A DNA stretch of 64,000 nt from Oceanospirillales bacterium (GTDB taxonomy: Bacteria; Pseudomonadota; Gammaproteobacteria; Pseudomonadales; Endozoicomonadaceae): NCBI GenBank assembly GCA_004762125.1, contig SIHQ01000005.1, positions 1 through 64,000 of the forward strand. Direction: 5' to 3'. Shown here one piece after another: positions 8,485 to 17,751 of the stretch (position 1 is the stretch's first letter; the number at the start of each line of letters is the position of its first letter). A program made the position numbers and the translations under genes. The notes under the pieces are model-generated. The model did no database searches. It saw only the letters and a program-made list of their open reading frames with translations, and had not been told where the DNA came from.

Positions 8485-9729
8485 ATGGCCGTTTCTATTC
8501 AAGGTGCTGGTGTGGTTCAACAGCCGGTATCTCAGGATATCCCTTCCGATAAAGGCACTCTTGGTCTCAAGGGTAAGCTGTCTGGTGAAAATGTTGTCGT
8601 TAAGTCTGACGCTCAGTCTAAGTTGATGGATGCAGCTGAAGAACTCTCTATGGTCGCCAATCAGTTTAAATCCAAAAAATTAGATAAGCGAAAGATGAAA
8701 TCTGGCTCAGAACTGAGCGATAAAATGCTGGAAAAGATCAAGAAGATCCAGACTATTCAGAAGACTGAAGCTTTTAAAGATACGATCAGTAAATTCGGTA
8801 ACCAGCCATCACTCAATCAAAACCAGATTTTAAGGCAAGCTCGTGATTTTTCAGATGATCTTTTAGAACAATACGCTTTACTCGACTTTGCTCAGGAATA
8901 TTTTGCCGAGAATGGAGACGAAGAAAAAGCGAATCAAATAGCTACCGCAAAGAAACGTATTAAAGATCAAAATCCTACCCTGATTACCGCTGGACTTAAT
9001 ATCTCTGAGCAGGTTGCTGAAACTCTTGAAGAACAAGGTTTGAGCGTGGGTATCCGCAAAGTCAGAGAAGACTATGCGGATTTCGTTGACGATAAAAACT
9101 GGAAAACGACAGGTGATCATGTTCAGGATCACCGTACTCTGGTAAAGGCTTATCACTATCTTGTGGATAGTTTTGGTACTGCAGAATTTGAGAAGACCAG
9201 TCAATTACAATTGGATGCTTTAGGGGCCGATATGCTGGGTCTGGAGCAATCAGCTCCTCCAGAAAGACTTCAGGCTATTGTCCAGGATATGAAGTTATTG
9301 AAAACCCTCTCCGGGGTACACGATATTTGCTGTGACACCGAAGACCAATTATCCCGTACTTACCCTTCAGAGCAAGTTCCATCTTCTGCACTTATGGGGC
9401 AGGTCCTGACTTTGATAGATCAGCCATGGGTAACAGAATCTGAGTTTGAAAGAATACTTGAAGATATGAATGTTAAAGGATTAGAGGCAAAAATTTTTGC
9501 CACCAGAGCGATGTTGGACATCATTCGTTCGGTGCCTGAGGAAGCTTTTGCCAATGATGAAACCAAACAGAATCTCATGCTGTCAGGTCAGGAATATATG
9601 GATACCTTGATTGAAGAAGAAGTTGCGACCGAGATTGATATTTCCGGAGCAGACCTTCTGTCTGCGAGTAACTTTGTTGGTGAAGCGACTGCGGATTTAG
9701 AACTTCGGTCATCATCTGAAATTGAGTGA
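8485..9729 (+). CDS. sctW: T3SS gatekeeper SctW (YopN/MxiC/InvE, fused YopN-TyeA type)
   Basis: A 414-residue helical protein without a signal peptide. The order is a disordered N-terminus (1-45), a basic coiled region (55-95), then X-bundle helices of the HrpJ/YopN domain (about 110-290) and a TyeA-like C-terminal bundle (about 300-400, with a PWVTESEFERIL segment). The combined length equals YopN plus TyeA, so the two are fused, as in MxiC and InvE. Gatekeepers plug or tune the export gate so that translocators leave before effectors. The adjacent SycN-like chaperone supports the identification. AGAGGA lies just upstream of the ATG, and the stop overlaps the region of the next gene. Confidence 0.85.
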   Translation: MAVSIQGAGVVQQPVSQDIPSDKGTLGLKGKLSGENVVVKSDAQSKLMDAAEELSMVANQFKSKKLDKRKMKSGSELSDKMLEKIKKIQTIQKTEAFKDTISKFGNQPSLNQNQILRQARDFSDDLLEQYALLDFAQEYFAENGDEEKANQIATAKKRIKDQNPTLITAGLNISEQVAETLEEQGLSVGIRKVREDYADFVDDKNWKTTGDHVQDHRTLVKAYHYLVDSFGTAEFEKTSQLQLDALGADMLGLEQSAPPERLQAIVQDMKLLKTLSGVHDICCDTEDQLSRTYPSEQVPSSALMGQVLTLIDQPWVTESEFERILEDMNVKGLEAKIFATRAMLDIIRSVPEEAFANDETKQNLMLSGQEYMDTLIEEEVATEIDISGADLLSASNFVGEATADLELRSSSEIE

Positions 9730-9746
9730 ATAAGGATGGCGCTCTT

Positions 9747-10121
9747 ATGGATTGGCGAAACACTGTCGTAGCTGATATTGGCAGAGGAATGGGTATTGAA
9801 GGATTGGGCTTTGGAGCTTCCGGCGTTATCAGCTTTGAATTCGAAAGCCGTGGGACTCTTTTTATGGAGTTGCAAGAAGAGGGTGTGCTGATCTACATGA
9901 TCAGGCAGATTCCTCAGTTTGATACTTCGGGTCTTCTAATGTCTGCACTCAAGGCTTGTCATTACACCAGGTCTTTGAGTTTTCCTCTACAGGCTGCTTT
10001 AAAGCAGGATAATGAGCTGGTTTTTATGGTGTATCTGATCAATGAAGCCTTCACGATACCCAACGCAGAAGGTGTCATTGAACTATTAACCCGTCAGTTT
10101 GAGCAGCAGATAGTGGCTTAA
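9747..10121 (+). CDS. T3SS chaperone, SycN-like, probable SctW partner
   Basis: A small CesT-fold-like protein of 124 residues beginning MDWRNTVVADIGRGMGI, which resembles the start of SycN. A GTG at 9726 would add seven residues and overlap sctW, but the family start and an AGGA ten bases upstream favour 9747. SycN together with YscB binds YopN in Yersinia and helps its export and its function as a plug. The alternating beta-strand/helix pattern, with a Gly-rich turn near residue 20 and a Leu-rich C-terminal helix, fits a class I chaperone. No separate YscB-like gene is visible next to it. Confidence 0.75.
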   Translation: MDWRNTVVADIGRGMGIEGLGFGASGVISFEFESRGTLFMELQEEGVLIYMIRQIPQFDTSGLLMSALKACHYTRSLSFPLQAALKQDNELVFMVYLINEAFTIPNAEGVIELLTRQFEQQIVA

Positions 10122-10188
10122 AATGGCTGAATCAAGTCGATAACAAGCTGTTTTATCGAAGTTTTCACTAACTCAAGAGGTTCAAGGG

Positions 10189-10602
10189 ATGGCCGAAAAT
10201 ATAATCAACTCCGATGGTCTCGCAGAAAAGGCTCTGGAAGCTGCAGAGACAAGCCTGACACCGGAAGCAGCGGATGCAGAAGCGGCAGAAAAATTTGGTA
10301 GCCTACTGGCCGGTGACGGGAGACAGCCTTTGGGAGAATCTACTTTTTATCCAGAGTCTGTAGATGGCGAGACTCTGACTCTGGGTGACAAAATTCTCAG
10401 AGGTATGCAGGGGCTTAAGGATCATGTCGATGCGGGTAGGGATGACATAGTCACTAATTTTGAAGGGAATGAATCGCTCTCGATGAGAGATATGTTCAAG
10501 ACTCAAATGGCCATGACTAACCTGATGGTGACCGAAGACTACATCGGTAAGATCGTCAGCAAGAGTACACAAACATTCGACACCCTGTTGCGTAACCAGT
10601 AA
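10189..10602 (+). CDS. sctI: T3SS inner rod protein SctI (YscI-like)
   Basis: A 137-residue protein whose C-terminal half is characteristic: LGDKILRGMQGLKDHV, then MFKTQMAMTNLMVTEDYIGKIVSK and a terminal TLLRNQ. These match the helical C-terminus of YscI/PscI that packs into the inner rod joining the export gate to the needle. The first ~60 residues are acidic, Ala-rich and probably flexible. It is exported early by its own machine. The position just before sctJ is the usual one in Ysc-type operons. AGAGG eight bases upstream supports the ATG. Confidence 0.9.
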   Translation: MAENIINSDGLAEKALEAAETSLTPEAADAEAAEKFGSLLAGDGRQPLGESTFYPESVDGETLTLGDKILRGMQGLKDHVDAGRDDIVTNFEGNESLSMRDMFKTQMAMTNLMVTEDYIGKIVSKSTQTFDTLLRNQ

Positions 10603-10622
10603 GTCTGACAACGAATTAATGT

Positions 10623-10670
10623 CCGGCTTTCTGACTGACAGGCCATACATTGATTTATGGATGAAGCCGG
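10623..10670 (+). repeat. Nested inverted repeats between sctI and sctJ
   Basis: Outer arms CCGGCTT (10623-10629) and AAGCCGG (10664-10670) enclose inner arms CCATA (10643-10647) and TATGG (10656-10660). Together they could fold into a stacked hairpin 12 bases before the sctJ ATG. No T-run is present. A role in tuning translation or mRNA stability is only a guess. Confidence 0.35.
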
Positions 10671-10682
10671 GGCTACCTGAGA

Positions 10683-11489
10683 ATGAAACAGGAACCGATT
10701 CCTCAGGGAATTGTTCAACGAATAAGAAGACTGGCTGTTTTACTGTTTTTCAGTATTGCGCTGACAGGGTGCCAGGTTGAACTTTACTCCGGACTTTCTG
10801 AGAAAGAAGGTAACAGCATGCTGGCTATTCTTCTGGATGACGGCATTACAGCTGAGAAACTGATCAATAAGGAGAAGATGGTTACCTTGATGGTGCCATC
10901 CGATGATGTATCTCAAGCCATAAAACTATTAAAAAGTTACGGCTATCCCAAGGAGCAATATTCTACGATTGGTGACATCTTTCCGAAAGATGGTTTGATT
11001 TCTTCACCTACAGAAGAACGAGCCCGTTATACCTATTCCATGTCTCAAGAACTCTCTTCAACACTGTCTGAAATTGATGGTGTTATCACTGCCAGAGTCC
11101 ACGTGGTCTTACCTCAGGAACAGGACTCTCTGAGTGATGTAAATTACCCTTCTTCCGCCTCGGTCTTTATAAAATATACACCAGAGCTAGAACTGGCCGG
11201 ATTTATTCCTAAGGTGAAAACACTGGTATCTAACAGTATCGAAGGGTTATCGCTGGATAAGATTACTGTTTCATTATTTCCGGCAACCCGTATTCACCAA
11301 GGAGGCAGTATTGCTCCCAAAATGGATTCTGTGTTGTTTATTAAAGTCAGTCCTGGCTCAGCAGGTCCTTTGAGAGTGATGGTTTTTACTCTGACATTTC
11401 TCTTCTTGGTTGCTATGGGTGGAGGGGGATTCCTGTACTGGAAGATGTATATGCGTAAAGGCAGGAAGAAATCAGGGAAAGCTGCATGA
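10683..11489 (+). CDS. sctJ: T3SS inner-membrane ring lipoprotein SctJ (YscJ/PrgK)
   Basis: A 268-residue lipoprotein. The N-terminal signal peptide (basic RIRR, then hydrophobic) ends in the lipobox LTGC. The two ring-building domains follow: residues about 33-95 with VELYSGLSEKEGN and AMIKLLK-like helices, and about 110-210 with DGVITARVHVVLPQ and FIKYTPE, typical of YscJ. A transmembrane helix lies at about 228-252, followed by a short basic tail. SctJ forms the periplasmic-facing inner ring with SctD, whose gene is not in this window. The stop overlaps the sctK start as ATGA, so the two are translationally coupled. Confidence 0.95.
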   Translation: MKQEPIPQGIVQRIRRLAVLLFFSIALTGCQVELYSGLSEKEGNSMLAILLDDGITAEKLINKEKMVTLMVPSDDVSQAIKLLKSYGYPKEQYSTIGDIFPKDGLISSPTEERARYTYSMSQELSSTLSEIDGVITARVHVVLPQEQDSLSDVNYPSSASVFIKYTPELELAGFIPKVKTLVSNSIEGLSLDKITVSLFPATRIHQGGSIAPKMDSVLFIKVSPGSAGPLRVMVFTLTFLFLVAMGGGGFLYWKMYMRKGRKKSGKAA

Positions 11490-12181
11490 ATGCCCATCAT
11501 CCATTGATTGATCAGGACAGTGGACTGGAACTGTTTCAATCAGTGGCTGAGTTCAATCTTTATTTGGTTCGATATATTCATCCCTCCTGGTTGAAAACAG
11601 TAAAACTGTCGCCTCTGGTTCAGCAATTGAAGAAGCAGAGTAATGCTGACTACCATCTTTCTCATTATCTTTTGAAACAGTTTCAACTCAATAATGAGTT
11701 TGATTATGAATTTGTGGAAAACCATAAACGCATTGTACTGGCTGATGAACCTTTGTTAGCGCAGCTTGCGCTCTATACCGGTGCCGCACTCAATGAAAGC
11801 ATTATTCGTAATGCTTTGTTGCGGTCACAGAAACAGGCTCTGGCAGAGTGTCTTGGGGAGTCTCTTTATCGGTTTTCAACTCAAAAGGCACAATTTATAG
11901 CCCGTTTTGATCAACAGCTTGGACCCAGTTTGCTAATTGATTGGGATCATCTCGAGCAGTTTAAACTTTATTTATTAGTAACCGGTTTGCAGGTGTTGGG
12001 GATGGCATTCAATGATTGCCCGATCGCTTTTAAAAAGCGACTTGCTTTGAAAATGTCAAAAGAATTCAGTCAGTATCTGGAAAACAGTGAACTGCAGAAT
12101 CTGACAAAGGAGCAGTGTCAAAAACTGCTGATTAAGGTTTACAAGGAGGTGAATAAAGAATGGCATCACCTGTTATCCTGA
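11486..12181 (+). CDS. sctK: T3SS sorting-platform accessory protein SctK (YscK-like)
   Basis: A 231-residue soluble helical protein. Near the N-terminus it has FNLYLVRYIHPSWL, a segment shared by YscK/PscK proteins. In this family SctK links the inner-membrane ring cytoplasmic face to the SctQ-SctL-SctN sorting platform. The gene starts within the sctJ stop (ATGA overlap) and its end overlaps sctL by 22 bases, as in the compact yscJKL order. Sequence conservation of this family is low, so the call rests on that segment plus the strict position between sctJ and sctL. Confidence 0.85.
   Translation: MNAHHPLIDQDSGLELFQSVAEFNLYLVRYIHPSWLKTVKLSPLVQQLKKQSNADYHLSHYLLKQFQLNNEFDYEFVENHKRIVLADEPLLAQLALYTGAALNESIIRNALLRSQKQALAECLGESLYRFSTQKAQFIARFDQQLGPSLLIDWDHLEQFKLYLLVTGLQVLGMAFNDCPIAFKKRLALKMSKEFSQYLENSELQNLTKEQCQKLLIKVYKEVNKEWHHLLS
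12143..12151 (+). promoter_or_regulatory. Strong Shine-Dalgarno for sctL inside sctK
   Basis: AAGGAGGTG lies eight bases before the sctL ATG at 12160 and within the sctK coding end. It is close to a perfect anti-16S match and fixes the sctL start. It allows strong independent initiation despite the overlap with sctK. Confidence 0.8.
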
Positions 12182-12816
12182 CCGCTGGAAAAATCCAGTT
12201 GGATCCATCTGCAAGGGTTCTGAAAGCTCGGGACTATGCCGAGTACCTGCAGGCTCAGGAAGTGATTTCTCAGGCCAATCGTCAGGCAGAAGAGATCCTC
12301 CAAAAAGCGGCCAAAGTGTACGAATCTAAAAAACAGCAAGGCTATGACGAAGGTAGAGAAATAAGTAAGCAAGAGCAGTCTGAACATATGCTCAAGGTCG
12401 TCAGCAGAACCATTGGTTACTTATCGGATGTGGAAAAAGCACTGGCCGGAATTCTGATGTCTGGAATTAAGAAGATTATTGGCGAATTTGATTCGGACGA
12501 GATGGCTGTCAATCTGGTTAGAAATGCGCTGCAGCATGTTCGAAATGAAAAACAGGTCACTATTCGAATTCCACCAAGCCAATTCAATATGGTCAAGTCC
12601 CGAGTCAATGAAATACTGGCTGAATATAAGGGCGTAGGCTTTATTGATCTGGTTTCTGATGAGCGGCTATCAACCGGTGACTGTATTATGGAGAGTGATA
12701 TTGGCGTGGTGGATGCCAGTGTTGACCTTCAGCTGGAAGCTTTGCAGAAACGTTTTGAAAAACTGAATTCAGAAGCTGTTAGCAACATAGCTCGCGATAC
12801 AACCATGCTTGAGTAG
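12160..12816 (+). CDS. sctL: T3SS stator protein SctL (YscL/HrpE, FliH-like)
   Basis: A 218-residue cytoplasmic stator of the FliH/YscL family, which tethers the ATPase SctN and SctQ. Residues about 35-80 form a charged Ala/Gln-rich coiled coil (AQEVISQANRQAEEIL, then basic residues). The C-terminal globular part has the family pattern VTIRIPPSQFNMVKSRV, IDLVSDERLSTGDCIMESDIGVVDASVD, then a Leu-rich helix. It is the last gene of the block. The usual partner sctN does not follow: an amino acid permease begins 51 bases downstream, so the ATPase is encoded elsewhere. Confidence 0.92.
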   Translation: MASPVILTAGKIQLDPSARVLKARDYAEYLQAQEVISQANRQAEEILQKAAKVYESKKQQGYDEGREISKQEQSEHMLKVVSRTIGYLSDVEKALAGILMSGIKKIIGEFDSDEMAVNLVRNALQHVRNEKQVTIRIPPSQFNMVKSRVNEILAEYKGVGFIDLVSDERLSTGDCIMESDIGVVDASVDLQLEALQKRFEKLNSEAVSNIARDTTMLE

Positions 12817-12867
12817 TCACTGTATTGCCTATAATCATTCCTTCATACGTTAACGATTGAGGTTTGC

Positions 12868-14070
12868 ATGGCGATTACTGGCAGAACAAGGTTCCTGGGA
12901 AGTATCCTTATTCTGTCGGGAACGGCTATTGGCGCTGGTATGTTGGCTTTGCCCCTCATAGCCGCAGATATAGGCTTCTGGGCAATGGCTGGCTTGATGT
13001 TTGTTGTGTTCCTGTTTGTCGTTCTGGCCGCTCTTTTCATGCTGGAAGCGAATTTGGCCATAGAGCCAGGTTGCAGCTTGTATATCATGGCTAGTCGAAC
13101 GCTGGGAACTCCTGGCAGAGTATTGGCAACCATCTCTCCTCTTTGGTTATTTTACTCTTTGTTGGCCGCTTATCTATCTGGTGGCGGCTCTCTGGTTTAT
13201 CAGTCTCTGGGTGAAAGCACTGACATCATCTACGGCCGCCAGCTAAGCGTTATTCTCTTTGCGGTGATTGCTGGTGGATTTGTGTATTACAGTACCCGCT
13301 CCGTAGACCTTCTAAATCGATTGCTGTTCGGTGCAATGATTCTGGCCTTACTGGTTGGGTTGGTCATTCTGGCCCCTCATGCTGAGTATCAAAACCTGGT
13401 AAGAAATAATTTTAGTTTTTGGCCATCACTGGCAGCACTTCCTATTATTTTTACTTCATTCGGGTTTCACGGAAGCATTCCCAGCCTGATTTTATATATG
13501 CGAAAAAATCTGACTGGCATTGCAGTGGTTTTTGTATTTGGTGCAATCATTCCTTTTTTTGTTTATTTGCTTTGGATCTATACGTCAGTGGGTTCATTGA
13601 CGAGCGATCAATTGCGAATGTTGAACTCGACCGGAGAGCTGGTCAGTGAGCTGTCTATGACGGTTAACAGTGATGGGCTTTTGAAAACCGCGCTTTATGT
13701 ATTTTCTGACTTAGCTTTACTGACGTCTTTTCTGGGTGTAGCTCTTGGGTTATTTGATTATCTTGCGAACTTATTGAAAAGAGACAATACCCGTACAGGG
13801 CGTTTTCAGACTGCAGCAGTTACTTTTGTTCCACCGATTGTATTTGCCCTCTGCTACCCAGAGGGATTTGTTATGGCATTGGGCTATGCTTCTGTTGCAT
13901 TGGCAGTACTGGCTGTGATTTTGCCAGCATGGATTGTCTTGGTGCTTCGTAAAAAACAGGTTGTCGGGCAGTATCGAACTCCCATTGGCATTTGGGCGGT
14001 TTATGTCTCTCTGGCCTTTGGAGGACTTATCATCATGGCTCAATCACTGACTCTGTTTTTGGTGACATAG
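12868..14070 (+). CDS. Aromatic amino acid permease (TyrP/Mtr, HAAAP family)
   Basis: A 400-residue inner-membrane transporter with about eleven hydrophobic helices. The first contains GTAIGAGMLALPL, the substrate-site signature of the hydroxy/aromatic amino acid permease family, which imports tyrosine or tryptophan by proton symport. The length matches E. coli TyrP (403). Which aromatic amino acid is taken up cannot be read from the sequence. It lies 51 bases after sctL on the same strand and could be read through from the T3SS operon, though a separate promoter is likely. Nothing suggests a secretion role. Confidence 0.85.
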   Translation: MAITGRTRFLGSILILSGTAIGAGMLALPLIAADIGFWAMAGLMFVVFLFVVLAALFMLEANLAIEPGCSLYIMASRTLGTPGRVLATISPLWLFYSLLAAYLSGGGSLVYQSLGESTDIIYGRQLSVILFAVIAGGFVYYSTRSVDLLNRLLFGAMILALLVGLVILAPHAEYQNLVRNNFSFWPSLAALPIIFTSFGFHGSIPSLILYMRKNLTGIAVVFVFGAIIPFFVYLLWIYTSVGSLTSDQLRMLNSTGELVSELSMTVNSDGLLKTALYVFSDLALLTSFLGVALGLFDYLANLLKRDNTRTGRFQTAAVTFVPPIVFALCYPEGFVMALGYASVALAVLAVILPAWIVLVLRKKQVVGQYRTPIGIWAVYVSLAFGGLIIMAQSLTLFLVT

Positions 14071-14423
14071 CTCAATATTGACTGATCAATAAATGTGCGA
14101 CACTAAAACCCTATGGATAATGCGTGATTATACGCATCTCCTCGTGAGAAGACGTGATTGTCTGTAAGGGAGGTAGTGAGTACATTAACAACATTAACTT
14201 GTTAATGGATTGAGTCTGAACGATGGCTCGTCGCTGCCTCAGGTTTATCTGTAGATAACTCAATATATGCAGCGTCATCTCTGGCCATTCATGGCCCGAC
14301 AAAATGCCTCACCCGGACGTCCTCCAATAAAGATCATTTCTCACTTTTTCTTTTTAACCTAGTCCAGCTGTTCGGCTGTCAGTTACTGATCCCGAAAGTG
14401 GACGTTCAATAGAGGTTGGCATA
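14071..14423 (+). promoter_or_regulatory. Gene-free leader of the frd operon
   Basis: This 353-base stretch has no convincing ORF. It must hold the frdABCD promoter. The only clear structure is the heptamer repeat at 14185-14209. GAGG at 14412-14415 is the frdA ribosome-binding site. I saw no canonical FNR box. Confidence 0.5.
14185..14209. promoter_or_regulatory. Triple CATTAAC heptamer, candidate operator of frdABCD
   Basis: CATTAAC at 14185-14191 and again at 14194-14200, then the inverted GTTAATG at 14203-14209, with two bases between each. The last two form a perfect 16-bp palindrome (7-2-7). This layout is typical of a dimeric regulator site. The frd context suggests oxygen or nitrate control. 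The heptamer does not match NarL (TACYYMT), and ArcA-type repeats have a different spacing, so the binder is unknown. Confidence 0.55.
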
Positions 14424-16232
14424 ATGCAGGTCATTAAGGCCGATGTTGTGATTGTTGGTGCCGGTGGTGCCGGGCTTAGAGCCGCAATTGCCGTGGCAGA
14501 AAAAGATCCAAATCTGAAGATTGCCTTGCTGTCCAAGGTCTACCCGATGCGAAGCCATACAGTGGCTGCAGAAGGAGGATCTGCAGGTGTTATTCAGGAT
14601 CATGATTCTTTTGAAAATCATTTTGTGGACACTGTCGGCGGCGGTGACTGGCTCTGTGATCAGGATGTTGTGGACTATTTTGTTCAACACTCCACAGAAG
14701 AGATGATCCGTCTTGAGCATTGGGGCTGTCCCTGGAATCGTAAGCCTGACGGTAATGTGAATGTTCGTGCTTTCGGTGGTATGAAGATTGAACGCACCTG
14801 GTTTGCGGCCGACAAGTCCGGTTTCCACATGCTGCATACGCTGTTTCAGACGTCTACCAAGTACCCGTCTATTGAGCGGTTCGATGAGTACTTTGCTACT
14901 GACCTGATTATGGAAGATGGTCGTGCTCAGGGTGTAACAGCGATTGAAGTGAAAACCGGCGAACCGAAAGTATTCCTGGGTAAGTCTGTCATTTTTGCAA
15001 CTGGCGGCTCTGGTCGTATATTCCGATTTAACACCAACGGCGCTATCGTAACTGGTGACGGACATGGCATGGCCATGCGTGCCGGTGCACCTCTGCGTGA
15101 CATGGAGTTTGTTCAGTACCATCCAACCGGCTTGCCAGGTTCCGGTGTACTGATGACCGAAGGTTGTCGTGGTGAGGGCGGTATTCTGGTGAACAAGGAC
15201 GGATACCGTTACTTGCAGGATTACGGTCTGGGACCGGAAACTCCGGTTGGTCAGGCAAAAAACAAATACATGGAACTGGGTCCTCGTGACAAGTTATCTC
15301 AGGCCTTCTGGCAAGAACAGCGCAAGGGTCGTACTGTCAAAACGGCTCTAGGTGATGCAGTGTATCTGGACTTGCGACATTTGGGAGAGAAGAAGCTGAT
15401 GGAGCGACTACCGCTGATCTGCTCTCTGGCCAAAAATTATCTGGGTGTTGATCCTGTTCATCAACCAGTGCCTGTACGTCCCGCTGTGCACTACACCATG
15501 GGTGGTATCCGTACCGATATTAACTGTGCTTCCGACATTCCTGGTCTGTACGCAGCGGGTGAGTGTGCGTCTGTAGGTATGCACGGTGCCAACCGTTTGG
15601 GTTCCAACTCTTTGGCAGAAACCGTGGTATTCGGTGCTGTTGCTGGTGCTCAGGCAGCTGATTTTGCGAAACAGGCGACCATGTCTGATGAAAAGAAACT
15701 GCTGGATCAGGCTCGTGGTCATTTGGATCGTATTGAATCCATGCGTAACGCCAACGGTACTGAGAAGCTGTCCCATATCCGTAAGGAAATGGCATTGAGC
15801 ATGGAAAAATGCTTTGGCATTTACCGCATCGGAGAAGAGATGCAAGAAGGTGTCGACAAAATTGCCGAACTGCGTGAGCGTTTCAAGAACGTCAAGGTTG
15901 AAGACAAAAGCAAGGTGTTTAATACAGAATTGTTACAGGCTTTTGAATTGCAGAGTGCCCTGTCTGTGGCACACTGTATGGCGGTAGGCGGTGTAAACCG
16001 TAAAGAATCCCGTGGTGCACACCAGCGTATCGACGGCTTCGAAGCCCGCGATGACGTTAATTACCTGAAGCATACCCTGACGTACCTCAATGGCGATTCC
16101 GAACCACGTATCGATTATGAGGATGTAAACATCACTCGCTTCCAGCCGGAAGAGCGTGTGTATGGAGCTGCTGCTGATAAAGCCACTGCCGAAAAGGCGG
16201 AAGCAGCCAAAGCCGCTGGTCTGGATAAGTAA
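14424..16232 (+). CDS. frdA: Fumarate reductase flavoprotein subunit FrdA
   Basis: A 602-residue protein, the same length as E. coli FrdA. It has the N-terminal dinucleotide-binding [11 protein letters not shown] and the SHTVAAEGG motif in which His45 carries the covalent FAD. Active-site segments follow: [29 protein letters not shown] and [13 protein letters not shown]. FrdA reduces fumarate to succinate at the cytoplasmic face of the inner membrane, with electrons from menaquinol via FrdB. The gene order A-B-C-D and small C/D subunits identify quinol:fumarate reductase rather than succinate dehydrogenase, which has order C-D-A-B. The start is supported by GAGG eight bases upstream. Confidence 0.97.
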   Translation: MQVIKADVVIVGAGGAGLRAAIAVAEKDPNLKIALLSKVYPMRSHTVAAEGGSAGVIQDHDSFENHFVDTVGGGDWLCDQDVVDYFVQHSTEEMIRLEHWGCPWNRKPDGNVNVRAFGGMKIERTWFAADKSGFHMLHTLFQTSTKYPSIERFDEYFATDLIMEDGRAQGVTAIEVKTGEPKVFLGKSVIFATGGSGRIFRFNTNGAIVTGDGHGMAMRAGAPLRDMEFVQYHPTGLPGSGVLMTEGCRGEGGILVNKDGYRYLQDYGLGPETPVGQAKNKYMELGPRDKLSQAFWQEQRKGRTVKTALGDAVYLDLRHLGEKKLMERLPLICSLAKNYLGVDPVHQPVPVRPAVHYTMGGIRTDINCASDIPGLYAAGECASVGMHGANRLGSNSLAETVVFGAVAGAQAADFAKQATMSDEKKLLDQARGHLDRIESMRNANGTEKLSHIRKEMALSMEKCFGIYRIGEEMQEGVDKIAELRERFKNVKVEDKSKVFNTELLQAFELQSALSVAHCMAVGGVNRKESRGAHQRIDGFEARDDVNYLKHTLTYLNGDSEPRIDYEDVNITRFQPEERVYGAAADKATAEKAEAAKAAGLDK

Positions 16233-16245
16233 GGGAGTATCGCGA

Positions 16246-16998
16246 ATGAGCAATAAAACCATCACCATCGAGATTCTCCGTTACAATCCGGAGACCGATG
16301 ATAAACCTTCCTACGGCAAGTTTGATATACCGTATGTAGAAGACTGGTCCATGTTGGACGCCCTTGAACATATCAAGGATGAGCTGGACTCAACGCTGTC
16401 TTATCGTTGGTCCTGTCGTATGGCTGTCTGCGGTAGCTGCGGTCTGGTAATTAATGGGACACCAAGGTTAGGTTGTGAGACCTTCCTGCGTGATTACTAC
16501 CCTGGTTCCATCAAGGTTGAACCACTGGCTAACTTCCCGATAGAAAAAGACTTGGTGGTTGATTCTGAAGATTTCATCAAGAAGCTGGAATCTGTGAAGC
16601 CACACATCATCAACGCTATGGAAAAACCGTTAGAAGAAGGGGTCAACATCCAGACTCCGGAACAAATGGGTCTGTATAAGCAGTTCTCTATGTGTATCAA
16701 CTGTATGTTGTGTTATTCAGCTTGCCCACAAATGGGGTTGAATCCGCTGTTTACAGGTCCTGCCGTCATCGCACTGGGTCATCGTTACAATCTGGATAGC
16801 CGTGATGATGGCTATGAAGAACGTACCGAAGTGATTCAGGGCAAGAACGGTGTTTGGTCGTGTACATTCGTCGGTTACTGTTCTGAGGTTTGTCCAAAGA
16901 ATGTTGACCCGGCTGCCGCGATTAACCAGAACAAGCTACAGGGTTCTCAGGACTGGGCTCTGTCCTTCCTGATGCCACGTAAAGGAGACAAGAAATGA
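16246..16998 (+). CDS. frdB: Fumarate reductase iron-sulfur subunit FrdB
   Basis: A 250-residue subunit starting at the ATG after TAAGGGAGTATCGCGA; longer in-frame starts would run into frdA and are not credible. The N-terminal ferredoxin domain has [10 protein letters not shown] and a distal Cys for the [2Fe-2S] centre. The C-terminal domain has [12 protein letters not shown] and [11 protein letters not shown] for the [4Fe-4S] and [3Fe-4S] centres. It passes electrons from quinol at FrdC/FrdD to the flavin in FrdA. The end overlaps frdC by four bases (ATGA), so the two are coupled. Confidence 0.97.
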   Translation: MSNKTITIEILRYNPETDDKPSYGKFDIPYVEDWSMLDALEHIKDELDSTLSYRWSCRMAVCGSCGLVINGTPRLGCETFLRDYYPGSIKVEPLANFPIEKDLVVDSEDFIKKLESVKPHIINAMEKPLEEGVNIQTPEQMGLYKQFSMCINCMLCYSACPQMGLNPLFTGPAVIALGHRYNLDSRDDGYEERTEVIQGKNGVWSCTFVGYCSEVCPKNVDPAAAINQNKLQGSQDWALSFLMPRKGDKK

Positions 16999-17381
16999 GT
17001 CGTCGTCCTTATGTACGCCCTATGAAGCGCACCTGGTTTATGGATCATCCGTATTACCGTATGTACATGGTTCGTGAAGCGACCTGTGTTTTTGATTTCC
17101 TGTACTGCATCAACCTGTTTGCAGGTATCGTTCAGTTAACTAACGGTGCTGAAGCATGGAATGGCTGGTTGGCATTTCAGGCTAAACCGCTGATGATTTT
17201 GTTCACTGTGGTAACCCTGGGTATGACTCTCTATCACGCGGTGACTTACTTCGATATGACACCACGTGTTTTGCCACAATTTGTTCGTAAGATAGTGGCG
17301 GATAATGTAGTCAACAAGTTGATGTATGCTGGTTTGGCTGTTGTATCTTTGGTTATTTTAGCTGCTGCCGTGGCAGTGTAA
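16995..17381 (+). CDS. frdC: Fumarate reductase membrane anchor FrdC
   Basis: A 128-residue membrane subunit with three hydrophobic helices, close to E. coli FrdC (131). It begins [25 protein letters not shown], with the basic, aromatic N-terminus usual for FrdC, and the second helix region carries LYHAVTYF. With FrdD it anchors FrdAB to the cytoplasmic face of the inner membrane and forms the quinol site. No haem-ligand pattern was looked for beyond this. The gene is translationally coupled to frdB. Confidence 0.93.
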   Translation: MSRRPYVRPMKRTWFMDHPYYRMYMVREATCVFDFLYCINLFAGIVQLTNGAEAWNGWLAFQAKPLMILFTVVTLGMTLYHAVTYFDMTPRVLPQFVRKIVADNVVNKLMYAGLAVVSLVILAAAVAV

Positions 17382-17394
17382 GGGAGGATATAAG

Positions 17395-17745
17395 ATGAGT
17401 AATAAACGTCATATTGAGCCCCTGCTTTGGAGCTTGTTCGGAGCGGGTGGCACAACCATCGCTTTTTTCTTTCCGGTAATAATTCTGATTATTCTGGGTG
17501 TTTCTATGGGAGCGATTCCTGCTGAAGCGCTTTCTTATGAGCGCATGAGCGGTTTCTTTCTGGAGAACCTGTTTGGTCAGTTGATCTTGCTGGTGGCAGT
17601 AGTGCCTTCTTATTGGGCCTGTATTCACCGTATCTATCATGGTTCCCATGACCTGGGCATTCATCTGGGTACCTGGTTCAAGGTATTGTGCTACGGTGGA
17701 ACACTGGGGTTGAGTATCTGGACAGTCGTTAAAGTACTGCTCTGA
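17395..17745 (+). CDS. frdD: Fumarate reductase membrane anchor FrdD
   Basis: A 116-residue membrane subunit (E. coli FrdD has 119) with three helices. It begins with a short basic stretch and the segment LLWSLFGAGGT, and ends with the pair RIYHGSHDLGIH before the last helix, both typical of FrdD. It completes the quinol:fumarate reductase complex with FrdC. The gene follows frdC by 13 bases with AGGGAGGA upstream of the ATG. A strong hairpin seven bases after the stop closes the operon. Confidence 0.94.
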   Translation: MSNKRHIEPLLWSLFGAGGTTIAFFFPVIILIILGVSMGAIPAEALSYERMSGFFLENLFGQLILLVAVVPSYWACIHRIYHGSHDLGIHLGTWFKVLCYGGTLGLSIWTVVKVLL

Positions 17746-17751
17746 TATGGA

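Noticed and set aside
14074-14092. TTGACTGATCAA as an FNR box upstream of frd
   Set aside because: The half sites are separated by two bases instead of four and the site lies about 340 bases before frdA.
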